A DNA stretch of 34,676 bases from CALHVX01 sp038757945 (GTDB lineage: Bacteria; Pseudomonadota; Gammaproteobacteria; Pseudomonadales; Azotimanducaceae): the NCBI GenBank assembly GCA_038757945.1, contig JBCDGJ010000036.1:1-34676 (forward strand), in the 5' to 3' direction. Every line of letters starts with the position of its first letter. Positions within the stretch are counted from its first letter, which is position 1. The notes under the pieces were generated by a model, which did no database searches, was not told where the DNA came from, and saw only the letters and a program-made list of their open reading frames with translations. Both the position numbers and the translations under genes were made by a program. Shown here piece after piece: positions 1 to 7,254 of this stretch.

Positions 1-914
1 CGTGAGAACTTATCGAGCTGCTGACCAATCGCTTCCTGAATGCCCAGTGGAATGCCAACGACAAGCAGCGTCCCATCTCCCTCGGCGCGCGCCTGCAGAA
101 TGGCCCGTGCTATCTCGGTGATGAACAGCGGATTACCAGATGTCTGTCGATACAGCTCACGACGCCACCTCTCCGGCAGCGGTTCGCCGATCAGGGCTTC
201 GGTCAGCGCGTAGCTGTTGGATTCGCCGAGGCCTGTGATTCGGTAGCGCCGGGCACCCTGCCGGGTGAGGTCGGCAAGGGCGCCTGCGACTGCGCTCTTC
301 CTCGGTACTTCTGTATCCCGATAGCTGATGATGAGCAGGATCGCGTGGCGGCGAAGAAACCCCGCGAGGTGCAACAGTAATGCCAAAGAGGACGGGTCGG
401 CCGCATGCAAGTCATCGAGGGTCAATAGTAGCGGGGAATGATCTGCCAGCTGAACGAATGCACTGCTGATGGTCTGAAAGAGCTCGAACCGCTGTCCCAT
501 CAGCTCGATGCCCGAGCTGTCGGTGCTTACTGGTGGCGTCACCGGTTGATTCAGCAGCCCGTGTACCAGGTTCTGCTTGTTGCCAAATAAGCGTACCTGC
601 TCCGGTGACGTCGCCGACTCACTGAGATGCGCAAGAATCTGAACCCACGGACGAAACGGTCCGAAACTACTGTGTTCAGGGCAGCTTCCGCTGAGCACCA
701 GCGCTCCTGCGTTTTCGGCGCGAACCGCAAACTCCTCAATTGATCTGCTCTTGCCGGATCCTGGTTCCCCTGCGAGAAGAAAGATCCCACCTTTGCGTTC
801 CGTTGCCCGTGCCATGAACTGATCAAATTCAGTCAGCAGGTCTTCCCGCCCGAGGAAAGGTTCAGCGACTGCCCGATCTGCCGACAGCTGTTCATGAATG
901 TCATCTGACGCCAT
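1..914 (-). CDS. STAND-type AAA ATPase, N-terminal part (cut by window edge)
   Basis: The reading frame is open from an ATG at 914 to the left edge (304 codons) with no stop, so the C-terminus lies outside the window. Near residue 45 is a Walker A loop, GEPGSGKS, and further on a Walker B-like LLLTLDDLHAAD. This pair is typical of AAA_16/STAND ATPases found in large LuxR-type regulators, adenylate cyclases and kinase-linked sensors. The segment HAADPSSLALLLHL is also characteristic. The effector domain would be at the missing C-terminus, so the output (DNA binding, cyclase, TPR sensor) cannot be told. The ATG at 914 is preceded by AGGA about 9 bases upstream; an in-frame ATG at 950 is possible but lacks a ribosome site. 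The gene is divergent from the secreted protein at 1055. Confidence 0.8.
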   Translation of the reverse strand, partial: MASDDIHEQLSADRAVAEPFLGREDLLTEFDQFMARATERKGGIFLLAGEPGSGKSRSIEEFAVRAENAGALVLSGSCPEHSSFGPFRPWVQILAHLSESATSPEQVRLFGNKQNLVHGLLNQPVTPPVSTDSSGIELMGQRFELFQTISSAFVQLADHSPLLLTLDDLHAADPSSLALLLHLAGFLRRHAILLIISYRDTEVPRKSAVAGALADLTRQGARRYRITGLGESNSYALTEALIGEPLPERWRRELYRQTSGNPLFITEIARAILQARAEGDGTLLVVGIPLGIQEAIGQQLDKFS

Positions 915-1054
915 GGCCCATCCTACTTGCCGCCCTGCGGAACCGAACATCGACCATATGGACGATGGTCAGCAGCGGTCAAGACGCTAGCTTTGCTTCC
1001 ACCGAACGACTTCCCGGTCTTTCGGCAACCATCTACAAATCGAGGAAAACTCAA

Positions 1055-1681
1055 ATGAAACACAGTTCGCTGGCACGCGGCGTCTCGGTACTGGTGCTTC
1101 TCTTTGCTGCCGGACAAGTCCTGGCAGACGGCACCAGCCAGTGGCGACAGAGGATCTGCACCAACCACGTTGTCGAAGCGGTTCCGCTCGTCGAGACCAC
1201 AGCCCAAGGTCACGCACGTCTGTGCGAACGAGCCACTGACCTGAAAGCTAAGATGACCATCAAAGGGCTGACCCCAGGGCACGCCTATACGACCTGGTGG
1301 GTCTACATTGATGATCCATCGCAGTGCGTGGGATCAACGCCATTGCCGCTCCCGTTTACCACGGGCAAAAGCCCGTGCGATTTTGATGACTTTGCTGGCG
1401 AAAAGCCGTTGGTGGTCTTTGGTCGGATGGCATCCGGCGTAAGCCCGAGACGCGGCCTGCTGCACCTATCCGGAGAGTTTGGTGGTATGCAGCCTTCTTC
1501 CGGTTCGGAGGTTTGGCTTTTCACCTTCGGTCATGGGCCGGCCAATTTGAGTGATGGAGACGCGCTCGCGCGCCAGCTGCTGACGCCTGAGGACCCGTCC
1601 GCTGGTGCTCCCCACCTTGGTAACTTCGTTGATGGATTGTTAGGTTACCCTGCAGCGGTCGCTGTGTTCAAAATTCAATGA
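1055..1681 (+). CDS. secreted protein of unknown function
   Basis: The product is a 208-residue protein starting at the ATG at 1055, which follows GAGGAAAA at a good ribosome-site distance. The frame stays open upstream to 965, but that extension lacks a ribosome site and would bury the signal peptide. Residues 1-24 form a clear Sec signal peptide: a basic start, a hydrophobic core VLVLLFAAGQ, and cleavage after VLA. The mature part has several Cys and an immunoglobulin-like stretch, IKGLTPGHAYTTWWVYID. I do not recognise a named family. It is probably a periplasmic or exported beta-rich protein. It is divergent from the AAA ATPase and has a hairpin after its stop. Confidence 0.7.
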   Translation: MKHSSLARGVSVLVLLFAAGQVLADGTSQWRQRICTNHVVEAVPLVETTAQGHARLCERATDLKAKMTIKGLTPGHAYTTWWVYIDDPSQCVGSTPLPLPFTTGKSPCDFDDFAGEKPLVVFGRMASGVSPRRGLLHLSGEFGGMQPSSGSEVWLFTFGHGPANLSDGDALARQLLTPEDPSAGAPHLGNFVDGLLGYPAAVAVFKIQ

Positions 1682-1731
1682 TGGTATGTGACGTGCGCCG
1701 TCGGGCGTTCGTCCCGAATGCGTATTGACGC

Positions 1732-1761
1732 GCCTTCCGCTTGGGGGACCAGGCGGAAGGC
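1732..1761 (+). terminator. inverted repeat after the secreted-protein gene, possible terminator
   Basis: GCCTTCCGC at 1732-1740 and GCGGAAGGC at 1753-1761 are perfect 9-base complements around a 12-base loop, about 50 bases after the stop of the gene ending at 1681. There is no clean T run after it (CGTTGTGCCTT), so intrinsic termination is plausible but not certain. Apart from this hairpin and a doubtful small ORF, I see nothing in the stretch 1682-2022. Confidence 0.45.
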
Positions 1762-1770
1762 CGTTGTGCC

Positions 1771-2013
1771 TTAGTGCGCTGCCGGGCTGGCAACAACGGA
1801 TTGTGTGACGGGGCGGCGTAGCGCTATCAATCGTGCCGGGAATTTTTCCAGAGCTTTAGGCAGGCTCAGGTACAAAGAGCGTGCGTCTTGGCCTGAGTGC
1901 GGATCGTCTATCGTTTGCGATGCGGCGACAGCCAAGTGATCTCTTGCAGCCGTCGACCGCCGTCGATATCGCGAACTGTCTGCCACGGATTGCATGCGCA
2001 GGTATCTCACCAT
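1771..2013 (-). CDS. doubtful small ORF, 80 residues
   Basis: This open frame lies on the same strand as, and 9 bases downstream of, the NTF2-like gene, so it could be a second gene of that transcript. It is basic, has a predicted helical segment (ARSLYLSLPKALEKFPARL) and no recognisable domain. I found no strong ribosome site. It may be a chance ORF in an otherwise empty 341-base gap. Confidence 0.2.
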   Translation of the reverse strand: MVRYLRMQSVADSSRYRRRSTAARDHLAVAASQTIDDPHSGQDARSLYLSLPKALEKFPARLIALRRPVTQSVVASPAAH

Positions 2014-2022
2014 TGGTCGGGG

Positions 2023-2622
2023 TTATCCGCCGTGGGTCCTCTTGAGACGACGCCTCAATAACAGTGCCCAGAGCAAGGGGATCAGCGCCAGTAGCACTCC
2101 GTAACCGAACCCCTCAAGCTTGAATCTGAGCGGCATCCCCGTGTCGATGTCATGCCGGTGATTCCAGACTTCTACAATCTTCCCATCTTCAAATCGAAAC
2201 ACATTGATGATGGGGAGATTGTCACGCCCTTTGAGAATACGGCCGAGGAACGTGGTCGGCTTGAACTGCCACTCCCAACGGGTGGCCACGAGATCTCCGT
2301 CAGCGATCTGATAGTTGATCTCTCCGGACATGGTGCCGTGGTCCCACCAGAAGTCTGCAATCTCCTTCTGTGTTGCTGCCGGTTCGGTGAGCGCTTTGTC
2401 TTCGCCGATATCGTGTACGACATAGGTTCTATCAAAATACTCTTCGTAGCGGCGCGTGTTGTTGCTGAACCAAAGATCTTCGTAGAATCCACGAGCTGCC
2501 GCTTTGTTCTGCTGCTCGACGTCGGAATCGCTTGCGTTTGCGGTTAGGCCCGCAGAAGTGGCCAGGATACAGAACACCAACAAGCTGACCTGGCTCCATT
2601 GCGCCTTGTTTTGCCGCCTCAT
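2023..2622 (-). CDS. SnoaL/NTF2-like protein with signal peptide and C-terminal membrane anchor
   Basis: The product has 199 residues. Residues 1-30 form a signal peptide or N-terminal membrane helix (SLLVFCILATSAGLTANA). The central part, about residues 35-150, has the SnoaL-like/NTF2 fold pattern: FYEDLWFSNNTRRYEEYFD, then the Y-VVHD strand, IADFW, DGDLVATRWEW, and FRFEDGKIVEVWNHRHD. That last segment is typical of the polyketide-cyclase/ester-cyclase superfamily, whose members bind or isomerise small hydrophobic ligands. A second hydrophobic segment (GVLLALIPLLWALLL) followed by RRRLKR forms a C-terminal anchor, so the domain probably faces the periplasm. The ATG at 2622 has GAGG about 10 bases upstream. 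The substrate is unknown; there is no operon partner apart from the doubtful ORF downstream. Confidence 0.75.
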   Translation of the reverse strand: MRRQNKAQWSQVSLLVFCILATSAGLTANASDSDVEQQNKAAARGFYEDLWFSNNTRRYEEYFDRTYVVHDIGEDKALTEPAATQKEIADFWWDHGTMSGEINYQIADGDLVATRWEWQFKPTTFLGRILKGRDNLPIINVFRFEDGKIVEVWNHRHDIDTGMPLRFKLEGFGYGVLLALIPLLWALLLRRRLKRTHGG

Positions 2623-2660
2623 GATTATCGCCTCTGCAGATATTCACCGGCTCAACATTT

Positions 2661-2672
2661 GAACAGTTGTTC
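2661..2672. promoter_or_regulatory. palindromic site upstream of the NTF2-like gene
   Basis: GAACAGTTGTTC (5-base arms around GT) lies about 40 bases upstream of the start at 2622. A second pair of palindromes, TGATCA-AC-TGATCA, is at 2704-2717. Both sit where an operator for this gene would be expected, but no bound regulator can be inferred. The rest of the 337-base stretch 2623-2959 shows only the inverted repeat at 2913-2945. Confidence 0.25.
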
Positions 2673-2912
2673 GGTTCGATACGATCTACGAATCGAGTTC
2701 AAGTGATCAACTGATCAAGCCGTGCGGCGCTGAGCTGGGTCTTCGTTCCAGTCAGGTGTTTCTGACCAGGCCGAACACAATTACCACCGATGCTTCAGCA
2801 TTGGCAAGATTGTGGGTGGGCGCCTGGTCGCTCTGCAGAGGAGGCTATTGCCGTTTCTTTCCGCTGGAACCAAAACCGACGGAGAGCAGGTGAGAAGGTC
2901 TGCCCTCGCTGA

Positions 2913-2945
2913 CCGGATTTGCGTCGCGCTGGGACGCAGATCCGG
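2913..2945. terminator. strong inverted repeat after the PD40 gene
   Basis: CCGGATTTGCGTC at 2913-2925 pairs with GACGCAGATCCGG at 2933-2945 around a 7-base loop. All 13 positions pair if one G-U is allowed on the plus-strand RNA; on the minus-strand RNA there is one A-C mismatch. It begins 15 bases past the stop of the minus-strand gene ending at 2960, which fits a terminator, although no T run follows. Confidence 0.45.
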
Positions 2946-2959
2946 CGTGTTGACTGACT

Positions 2960-3889
2960 TCAGCGCCTCCTGCTGACCCACACTCCGCCGCTACCGTAGT
3001 ACAGGTACTCGCCGTCCCAGGACAGCGATGGCCGCGTTTCGCCGCCGGCAACTGTCTCGAAGGGGACGCTCTCACTCAGGTTGATCGCCCTCCGCCAGCG
3101 GGAAAACAGGAACCGGCGCTTGGCCGAAAAGATGTCGAAGCCGGTGTCATCGGCGGCATCGGTTGGCCGATCGGAGGCGAACACCAGCTCCCGGCCGTCC
3201 TGGCTGATGTTGGGCTGCCGATCGTCAAACTCGGTATTGATCGGGTAGGGCAGGCGTACGCCAGGCCCGAAGGAGCCATCGCTGCGCATCCGGCTGCGGT
3301 AGATGTCCTGATTGCCGGTGTAGTAGTCCGTCGAGAAGTAGAGGAAGGTTCCCCAGCGGGTTTTCAGGATCGACGGGCTCAGCTCCAGCCCCGGTGTGTT
3401 CGGACCCTCGGGTGCGCAGCCGAGATTCATCGGTTCGGCAAAACCCGTAGCCGGGTTGTCGACGGTCGTCACGATATCCGCGCTGCCGCAGCCGCCGGCG
3501 CGGGCCGAAACGAAGTATAGCTCCCCGTCCTGCAGGGGGGTCGGACAGAAGTCGTTGGCGCCGCCCGGATCATTGACCGGTTCGGGTAGCGGCGCACCCG
3601 GGGCGAACGGTGCATCGCCAGACGCCCGTTCGTTGACATAGATGTCGAGACCCGTGCCTGGGTTACGGGCCGTATACAGGAACCTGCCTCCGGGAGATTC
3701 GATGGGGCAGCCTCCGGGCACCTGAGCACCGTCGGTGCGCAGCTGCGGGCTGCTCGGTGCCCAGCCGCTATAGCGTTTCCAGCCGCGGTAGTCGCCATAG
3801 GCGTTGACACAAAGGCTGCCGAGCAGCAGCGCGGCGATTGGTCCGGCCCAGCGTTTGCCAAGCGTGCGGTGGTTTAACCTGACGTTCAT
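2960..3889 (-). CDS. PD40 (WD40-like) beta-propeller protein, exported
   Basis: The product has about 309 residues. I choose the ATG at 3889, because AGGGAG lies 9 bases upstream; the longer frame to 3913 has no such site. Residues about 9-32 form a signal peptide (WAGPIAALLLGSLCVNAYG). The body has at least five PD40-type repeats of the TolB/OmpA-associated kind: RFLYTARNPGTGLDIY, ELYFVSARAGGCGSADI, FLYFSTDYYTGNQDIY, ELVFASDRPT-DIFSA and EYLYYGSGGVWV. Such propellers are periplasmic or secreted and act in protein or ligand binding; no catalytic residues are evident. The gene is divergent from the CadC-like regulator at 4078 with 188 bases between them, a common arrangement for a regulator and its target, but that link is inference. 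Confidence 0.8.
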   Translation of the reverse strand: MNVRLNHRTLGKRWAGPIAALLLGSLCVNAYGDYRGWKRYSGWAPSSPQLRTDGAQVPGGCPIESPGGRFLYTARNPGTGLDIYVNERASGDAPFAPGAPLPEPVNDPGGANDFCPTPLQDGELYFVSARAGGCGSADIVTTVDNPATGFAEPMNLGCAPEGPNTPGLELSPSILKTRWGTFLYFSTDYYTGNQDIYRSRMRSDGSFGPGVRLPYPINTEFDDRQPNISQDGRELVFASDRPTDAADDTGFDIFSAKRRFLFSRWRRAINLSESVPFETVAGGETRPSLSWDGEYLYYGSGGVWVSRRR

Positions 3890-4077
3890 TTTCGAGACTC
3901 CCTGTACAACCATTGAAGAAGCCGCCTTCGCGAAGCGTCGAACCTTCGCTCTGGCCGCCGGGGCAGGCTAGAACCCGGGGGACGGTGGTTAATGAAACTG
4001 GGGCCAAGCTGCCGGTAAGATCGTCTGAAAGTGCATGAAAGCGGTTTTGAAACGGCATTTCCGGCCAGAATGGACTG

Positions 4078-5913
4078 ATGAGCGCGACTGCTGACATCTT
4101 TGCTGAGCGTCTGGTCATCGACGACCTGGTCGTCGACCCAGCCACCCGCCAGGTCGAACGTGCGGGCGTTGGACTCAAAGTGTCCGGGCTGACCTTCGAC
4201 CTGCTCGTTGCCCTGGCCGAAGCGGCGCCCGCTCTGGCCAGCCAGGAGATGCTGGCCGAGAAGGTCTGGAACGGCCGCCCGGTGTCGCCGGAAACCCTGG
4301 CGCAGCGGGTGAAGATGCTCCGCGAGGCCCTTGGGGACGACGCCCGCCAGCCGCGCTACGTTGAGCTCGTGCGCGGCCAGGGCTACCGGTTGCTGAGCGA
4401 GCCCCGAGCCCCGGGCGCCGAGCGCGCGTGGCGTCGCCGCTGGCTCGGCCTCTCCCTCGCGCTGGCGGTCGTTGCGGCGGTCGGCCTGGGCGTTGCTCTC
4501 TGGCCGGCGGCTGCGCCGGTGCCCGAGGCTTCCGTCGCCGTGCTGCCGTTTGCGGATCGAAGTCCTGCGAGCGACCAGCAGTACCTGGCCGACGGCCTCG
4601 CTGAGGAGCTCATCAATCAGCTTGGGCAGCTCAGCGGCCTGGACGTGGCCAGCCGCACCGATTCCTTCTTCTATCGCCAGCCTGGCGATGATGTGCAGTC
4701 CATCGGCAAGGCACTGCAGGTGGCCGCCATTCTCGAGGGCAGCGTACTGCGGGTCGACGATCGGCTGCGCGTTCGGGTGCAGCTGGTCGACGTCGGCAGT
4801 GGCTATCACCTCTGGTCATCAGAGTTCAATCGGGGTTTTGATGATCTGATCGAGATTCAGACGGATATTGCCCGAGCCGTTGCGGGTGCCCTCGGCATCC
4901 GTCTTGGGGCTGGGGGCGTGAACGAGTTCCCTGGCGCGGGGACCGAAAACGTTGATGCCTACGAGGCCTTCTTGCGCGACAACCATGAGCGCGCCACAAC
5001 CCTAGATCCGAACTATGCGGCTGCCTGGGGGCGCAGGGGCTTGCGCATCGCTGGCTCCATGTGGCGCCACTCTCCTGTCGAGGCGCCGGCCATTCTGGAG
5101 CGCGCCTATGAGCATGTAGCCCGCGCGATCGAGCTTGACCCCCTGAACGCTGAGGCGCAGGCGGACTTCGCGACGATGATCTATGCCACCATGGATTGGG
5201 ATCGCGCCGAACGTGCCTTCGACGCGGCGCTAGAGCTCAAGCGCAATGATTACAACCTCACTCACTACTCGAACATGATGATGCGCGTCGGCCGCAGCCG
5301 GCGCGCCCTGCAGCTGCAGGCAGAAATCGAGCGTTTGCGGCGCATCAAAATGGGGGGGCAATTCCTGGACCTGCACCCCCGCTTTGCGCTCGGGCAGCGG
5401 CGCCTGCTTCGAGATCGGATCGACACGCTCGAATCCAGCCGCCGCTGGCGGCTGGAATTGTATTATGAGCTCAACTTTGGCGAGCCTGTGTCTCTGCAGG
5501 CTGTGTTGGCCTCACGCCCGTCGAGCGACAATCGACAGGAGCGGGTCATCCGGGAGCTGCTCACCGTTTTCGACCAACGCGCTGTGCTGCTTGAAATGCT
5601 GGAACGCTTTGCTGCTGAGCCGGATCTGCGATGGCCGGATCAATACCACTTTCTAGCCCTGGTTGCGGCGTTCTTCGATGCGCCGGAGCTTGCGCTGACC
5701 ATTTTCGAGCGCGATGTGCGCAACACCACGATCCGCTTTGGCTCCCTGTGGTTCCCGGTCATGGCCGACGTTCGCGCGCTGCCTGCTTTCAAAGAGTTCC
5801 TGGGAGACGTCAATCTCGTCGCCTACTGGCGTCGGTACGGCTGGCCGGATTTCTGCCGGCCGCTGGGCGATTCCGACTTCACCTGCAAAGGTCCGGGCCA
5901 GCTCGTTCGCTGA
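4078..5913 (+). CDS. CadC-like winged-helix transcriptional regulator with TolB-like domain and TPRs
   Basis: The product has 611 residues. Residues 1-107 form an OmpR/PhoB-type winged helix (LTFDLLVALAEA, then ETLAQRVKMLREALGDDA and YVELVRGQGYRLL). A single membrane helix spans about residues 122-142. From about 150 to 285 is the TolB-like/FlgO-like segment common in this family (SVAVLPFADRS, YLADGLAEELINQL, ILEGSVLRVDDRLRVRVQLV). The rest is TPR-like (TLDPNYAAAWGRRG, AIELDPLNAEAQADFATMI). The DNA-binding part is cytoplasmic and the sensor part periplasmic, so it likely senses an envelope signal and acts directly on promoters, perhaps the divergent PD40 gene. Oddly, the first TPR appears shortened: only a few residues separate AYEAFLRD from the TLDPNY motif, where relatives usually have a full helix. 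Confidence 0.85.
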   Translation: MSATADIFAERLVIDDLVVDPATRQVERAGVGLKVSGLTFDLLVALAEAAPALASQEMLAEKVWNGRPVSPETLAQRVKMLREALGDDARQPRYVELVRGQGYRLLSEPRAPGAERAWRRRWLGLSLALAVVAAVGLGVALWPAAAPVPEASVAVLPFADRSPASDQQYLADGLAEELINQLGQLSGLDVASRTDSFFYRQPGDDVQSIGKALQVAAILEGSVLRVDDRLRVRVQLVDVGSGYHLWSSEFNRGFDDLIEIQTDIARAVAGALGIRLGAGGVNEFPGAGTENVDAYEAFLRDNHERATTLDPNYAAAWGRRGLRIAGSMWRHSPVEAPAILERAYEHVARAIELDPLNAEAQADFATMIYATMDWDRAERAFDAALELKRNDYNLTHYSNMMMRVGRSRRALQLQAEIERLRRIKMGGQFLDLHPRFALGQRRLLRDRIDTLESSRRWRLELYYELNFGEPVSLQAVLASRPSSDNRQERVIRELLTVFDQRAVLLEMLERFAAEPDLRWPDQYHFLALVAAFFDAPELALTIFERDVRNTTIRFGSLWFPVMADVRALPAFKEFLGDVNLVAYWRRYGWPDFCRPLGDSDFTCKGPGQLVR

Positions 5914-6052
5914 CGGCTTCCGCGGCGTTCATCCGTCGACGCCATCAAAAGGATGAGTGCCGATCGAAACAGTGGATGCCTGCGGCTTAAGACCGTACGT
6001 AAGCGGCAATCAACGACTGTCTCGCACCCGATCGGCACGCTACGCTTCTGCC

Positions 6053-6280
6053 ATGGTGAACGACGTTCGCAGGAAACAGCTTCGAATCCTCTACGCCAAT
6101 CGGCCGCTGACGTTCGGCGCCTGCACTTCCGTCAGCCTGGCGCTCGCCTTCATGCTCGCTGAGCGGGTTGCGCTCGAACCGCTGCCGGCCTGGCTGGTCG
6201 TCGCGCTGGGCGTGATGCTGTGGCGGCTGTACGGCTATCTGCGCAGCCGCGGAACGAGCATGGGAACCTGCTGCTGGTAG
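6053..6280 (+). pseudogene. remnant of the N-terminal membrane part of a sensor kinase or GGDEF-type protein
   Basis: From the ATG at 6053 the translation begins RRKQLRILYANRPLTFGACT and continues through two hydrophobic helices (VSLALAFMLAERVALEP, AWLVVALGVMLWRLYGYL). This resembles the opening of many membrane histidine kinases and diguanylate cyclases in Gammaproteobacteria, where a segment like LRLLYRQLPLALL starts the first helix. After about 65 residues the likeness stops where the frame runs into the 3' end of the convergent DUF1295 gene, and it ends at 6280. No catalytic domain follows. I read it as a truncated gene left by a rearrangement at about 6240. A small real membrane protein is the alternative. 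Confidence 0.4.
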
Positions 6281-7254
6281 GCCGGATAAGCGGGTTTGTC
6301 GTTCACCAGCTTGCGTTCGATCATCGGTATGGAGATGCCGGCGAAGAGCGCCAGCATGGCAAGTGGTCCAATCCAGCTCCAGCCGTCGTCGCCGGCCGCC
6401 AGGGCAAACAGGTAGATGCTGACCCAGAAGCCGATTTCGCCCAGGTAGTTCGGGTGGCGGCAGCGTGCCCACACGCCCGTGGTCAGGTGCTCGGAGCGAT
6501 CGGCCCGGGTAGCTCGAAACGCATGCAGCTCACGATCGGCGACGTGGGACAGCGCAACGGCACCGAGGCCAACCGCCAGCGCCAGTAGATCGAGGAGGTT
6601 GAGGCCGGCACCGGCGGCACCCAGCGCCGGTACCAGCCCGCGGCTGCCGAGCAGAATCATCATCGTCGGAAAGCCGTGGATGCCGAGCAGCGATACCAGC
6701 CACCACCAGCGTCCGGTGGTCTCGGCCAGCTGCCGGTAGCGCCAGTCTTCGTGCCCGAAGCCGGTCCAGCCGTAGGCCCAGTTGCGCGTGAGCCGGAGCC
6801 CCCAGAGCCAGACGACGATCAGCACGAGTGCCTGACGGAGGTGTTCGAAACCCTGGTCCCACGCGAGCGCAAGGGCGATCAGCGGTGGGGCGACGCTCCA
6901 GTAGGCGTCGTAGCAGGAGGCGTTGCGGGTGACGACGCTGGCCCCGTACACGACCAGCGTCGCGACGACGTTGGCGAGCACGAGCTGCCACCAGAGCGCG
7001 ACGCTTGAGGTACTGCTGGCTAGCGCGTAAACCGTGCTGATCGCTGCAAGGCCGGCCAGCAGATAAATGAGCGTAATCCAGCCGAGCGCGCGCGTGCGCT
7101 GCCGACCGCTCTGTCCCTGTGCTGGGCTTTCCAGGGGGCTTTCCAGGGGGCTTTCCAGGGGGCTGTGCGGTGGGTTGTGCGGATCGGTTTCGCTGTCCAG
7201 AATTGTGGCCTTCGCGGTTTTATGCAGTCTCAGGGAGCGCCGTGCGCATCGCAA
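6235..7254 (-). CDS. DUF1295 / steroid 5-alpha-reductase-like membrane enzyme
   Basis: The product has 339 residues and about seven hydrophobic helices. The C-terminal half carries the family signature: GRWWWLVSLLGIHGFPTMM, then GVWARCRHPNYLGEIGFW and finally NDKPAYPAYQQQVPML. The RHPNYxGE segment is the cofactor-binding hallmark shared by DUF1295, sterol reductases and isoprenylcysteine methyltransferase-like enzymes. The substrate is probably a membrane lipid or isoprenoid, but this is not shown. The only usable start is TTG at 7254; no ATG or GTG occurs before the first helix. The N-terminal 55 residues are soluble and contain three ESPL tetrapeptides coded by 12-base repeats. The start overlaps the divergent glycosyltransferase start by 13 bases. 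Confidence 0.8.
   Translation of the reverse strand: MRCARRSLRLHKTAKATILDSETDPHNPPHSPLESPLESPLESPAQGQSGRQRTRALGWITLIYLLAGLAAISTVYALASSTSSVALWWQLVLANVVATLVVYGASVVTRNASCYDAYWSVAPPLIALALAWDQGFEHLRQALVLIVVWLWGLRLTRNWAYGWTGFGHEDWRYRQLAETTGRWWWLVSLLGIHGFPTMMILLGSRGLVPALGAAGAGLNLLDLLALAVGLGAVALSHVADRELHAFRATRADRSEHLTTGVWARCRHPNYLGEIGFWVSIYLFALAAGDDGWSWIGPLAMLALFAGISIPMIERKLVNDKPAYPAYQQQVPMLVPRLRR
7124..7159. repeat. three perfect 12-base tandem repeats
   Basis: The unit GGGCTTTCCAGG occurs three times head to tail at 7124-7135, 7136-7147 and 7148-7159, with the first five bases of a fourth copy after that. On the minus strand it codes for repeated E-S-P-L in the soluble N-terminus of the DUF1295 protein. 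Being a multiple of three, copy-number change would not break the frame. It also lies about 80 bases upstream of the divergent glycosyltransferase. Confidence 0.9.

Noticed and set aside
3886..4809. A 307-codon minus-strand frame at the start of the CadC-like gene
   Set aside because: It overlaps the winged-helix and membrane part of the regulator and the divergent promoter, and shows no family likeness.
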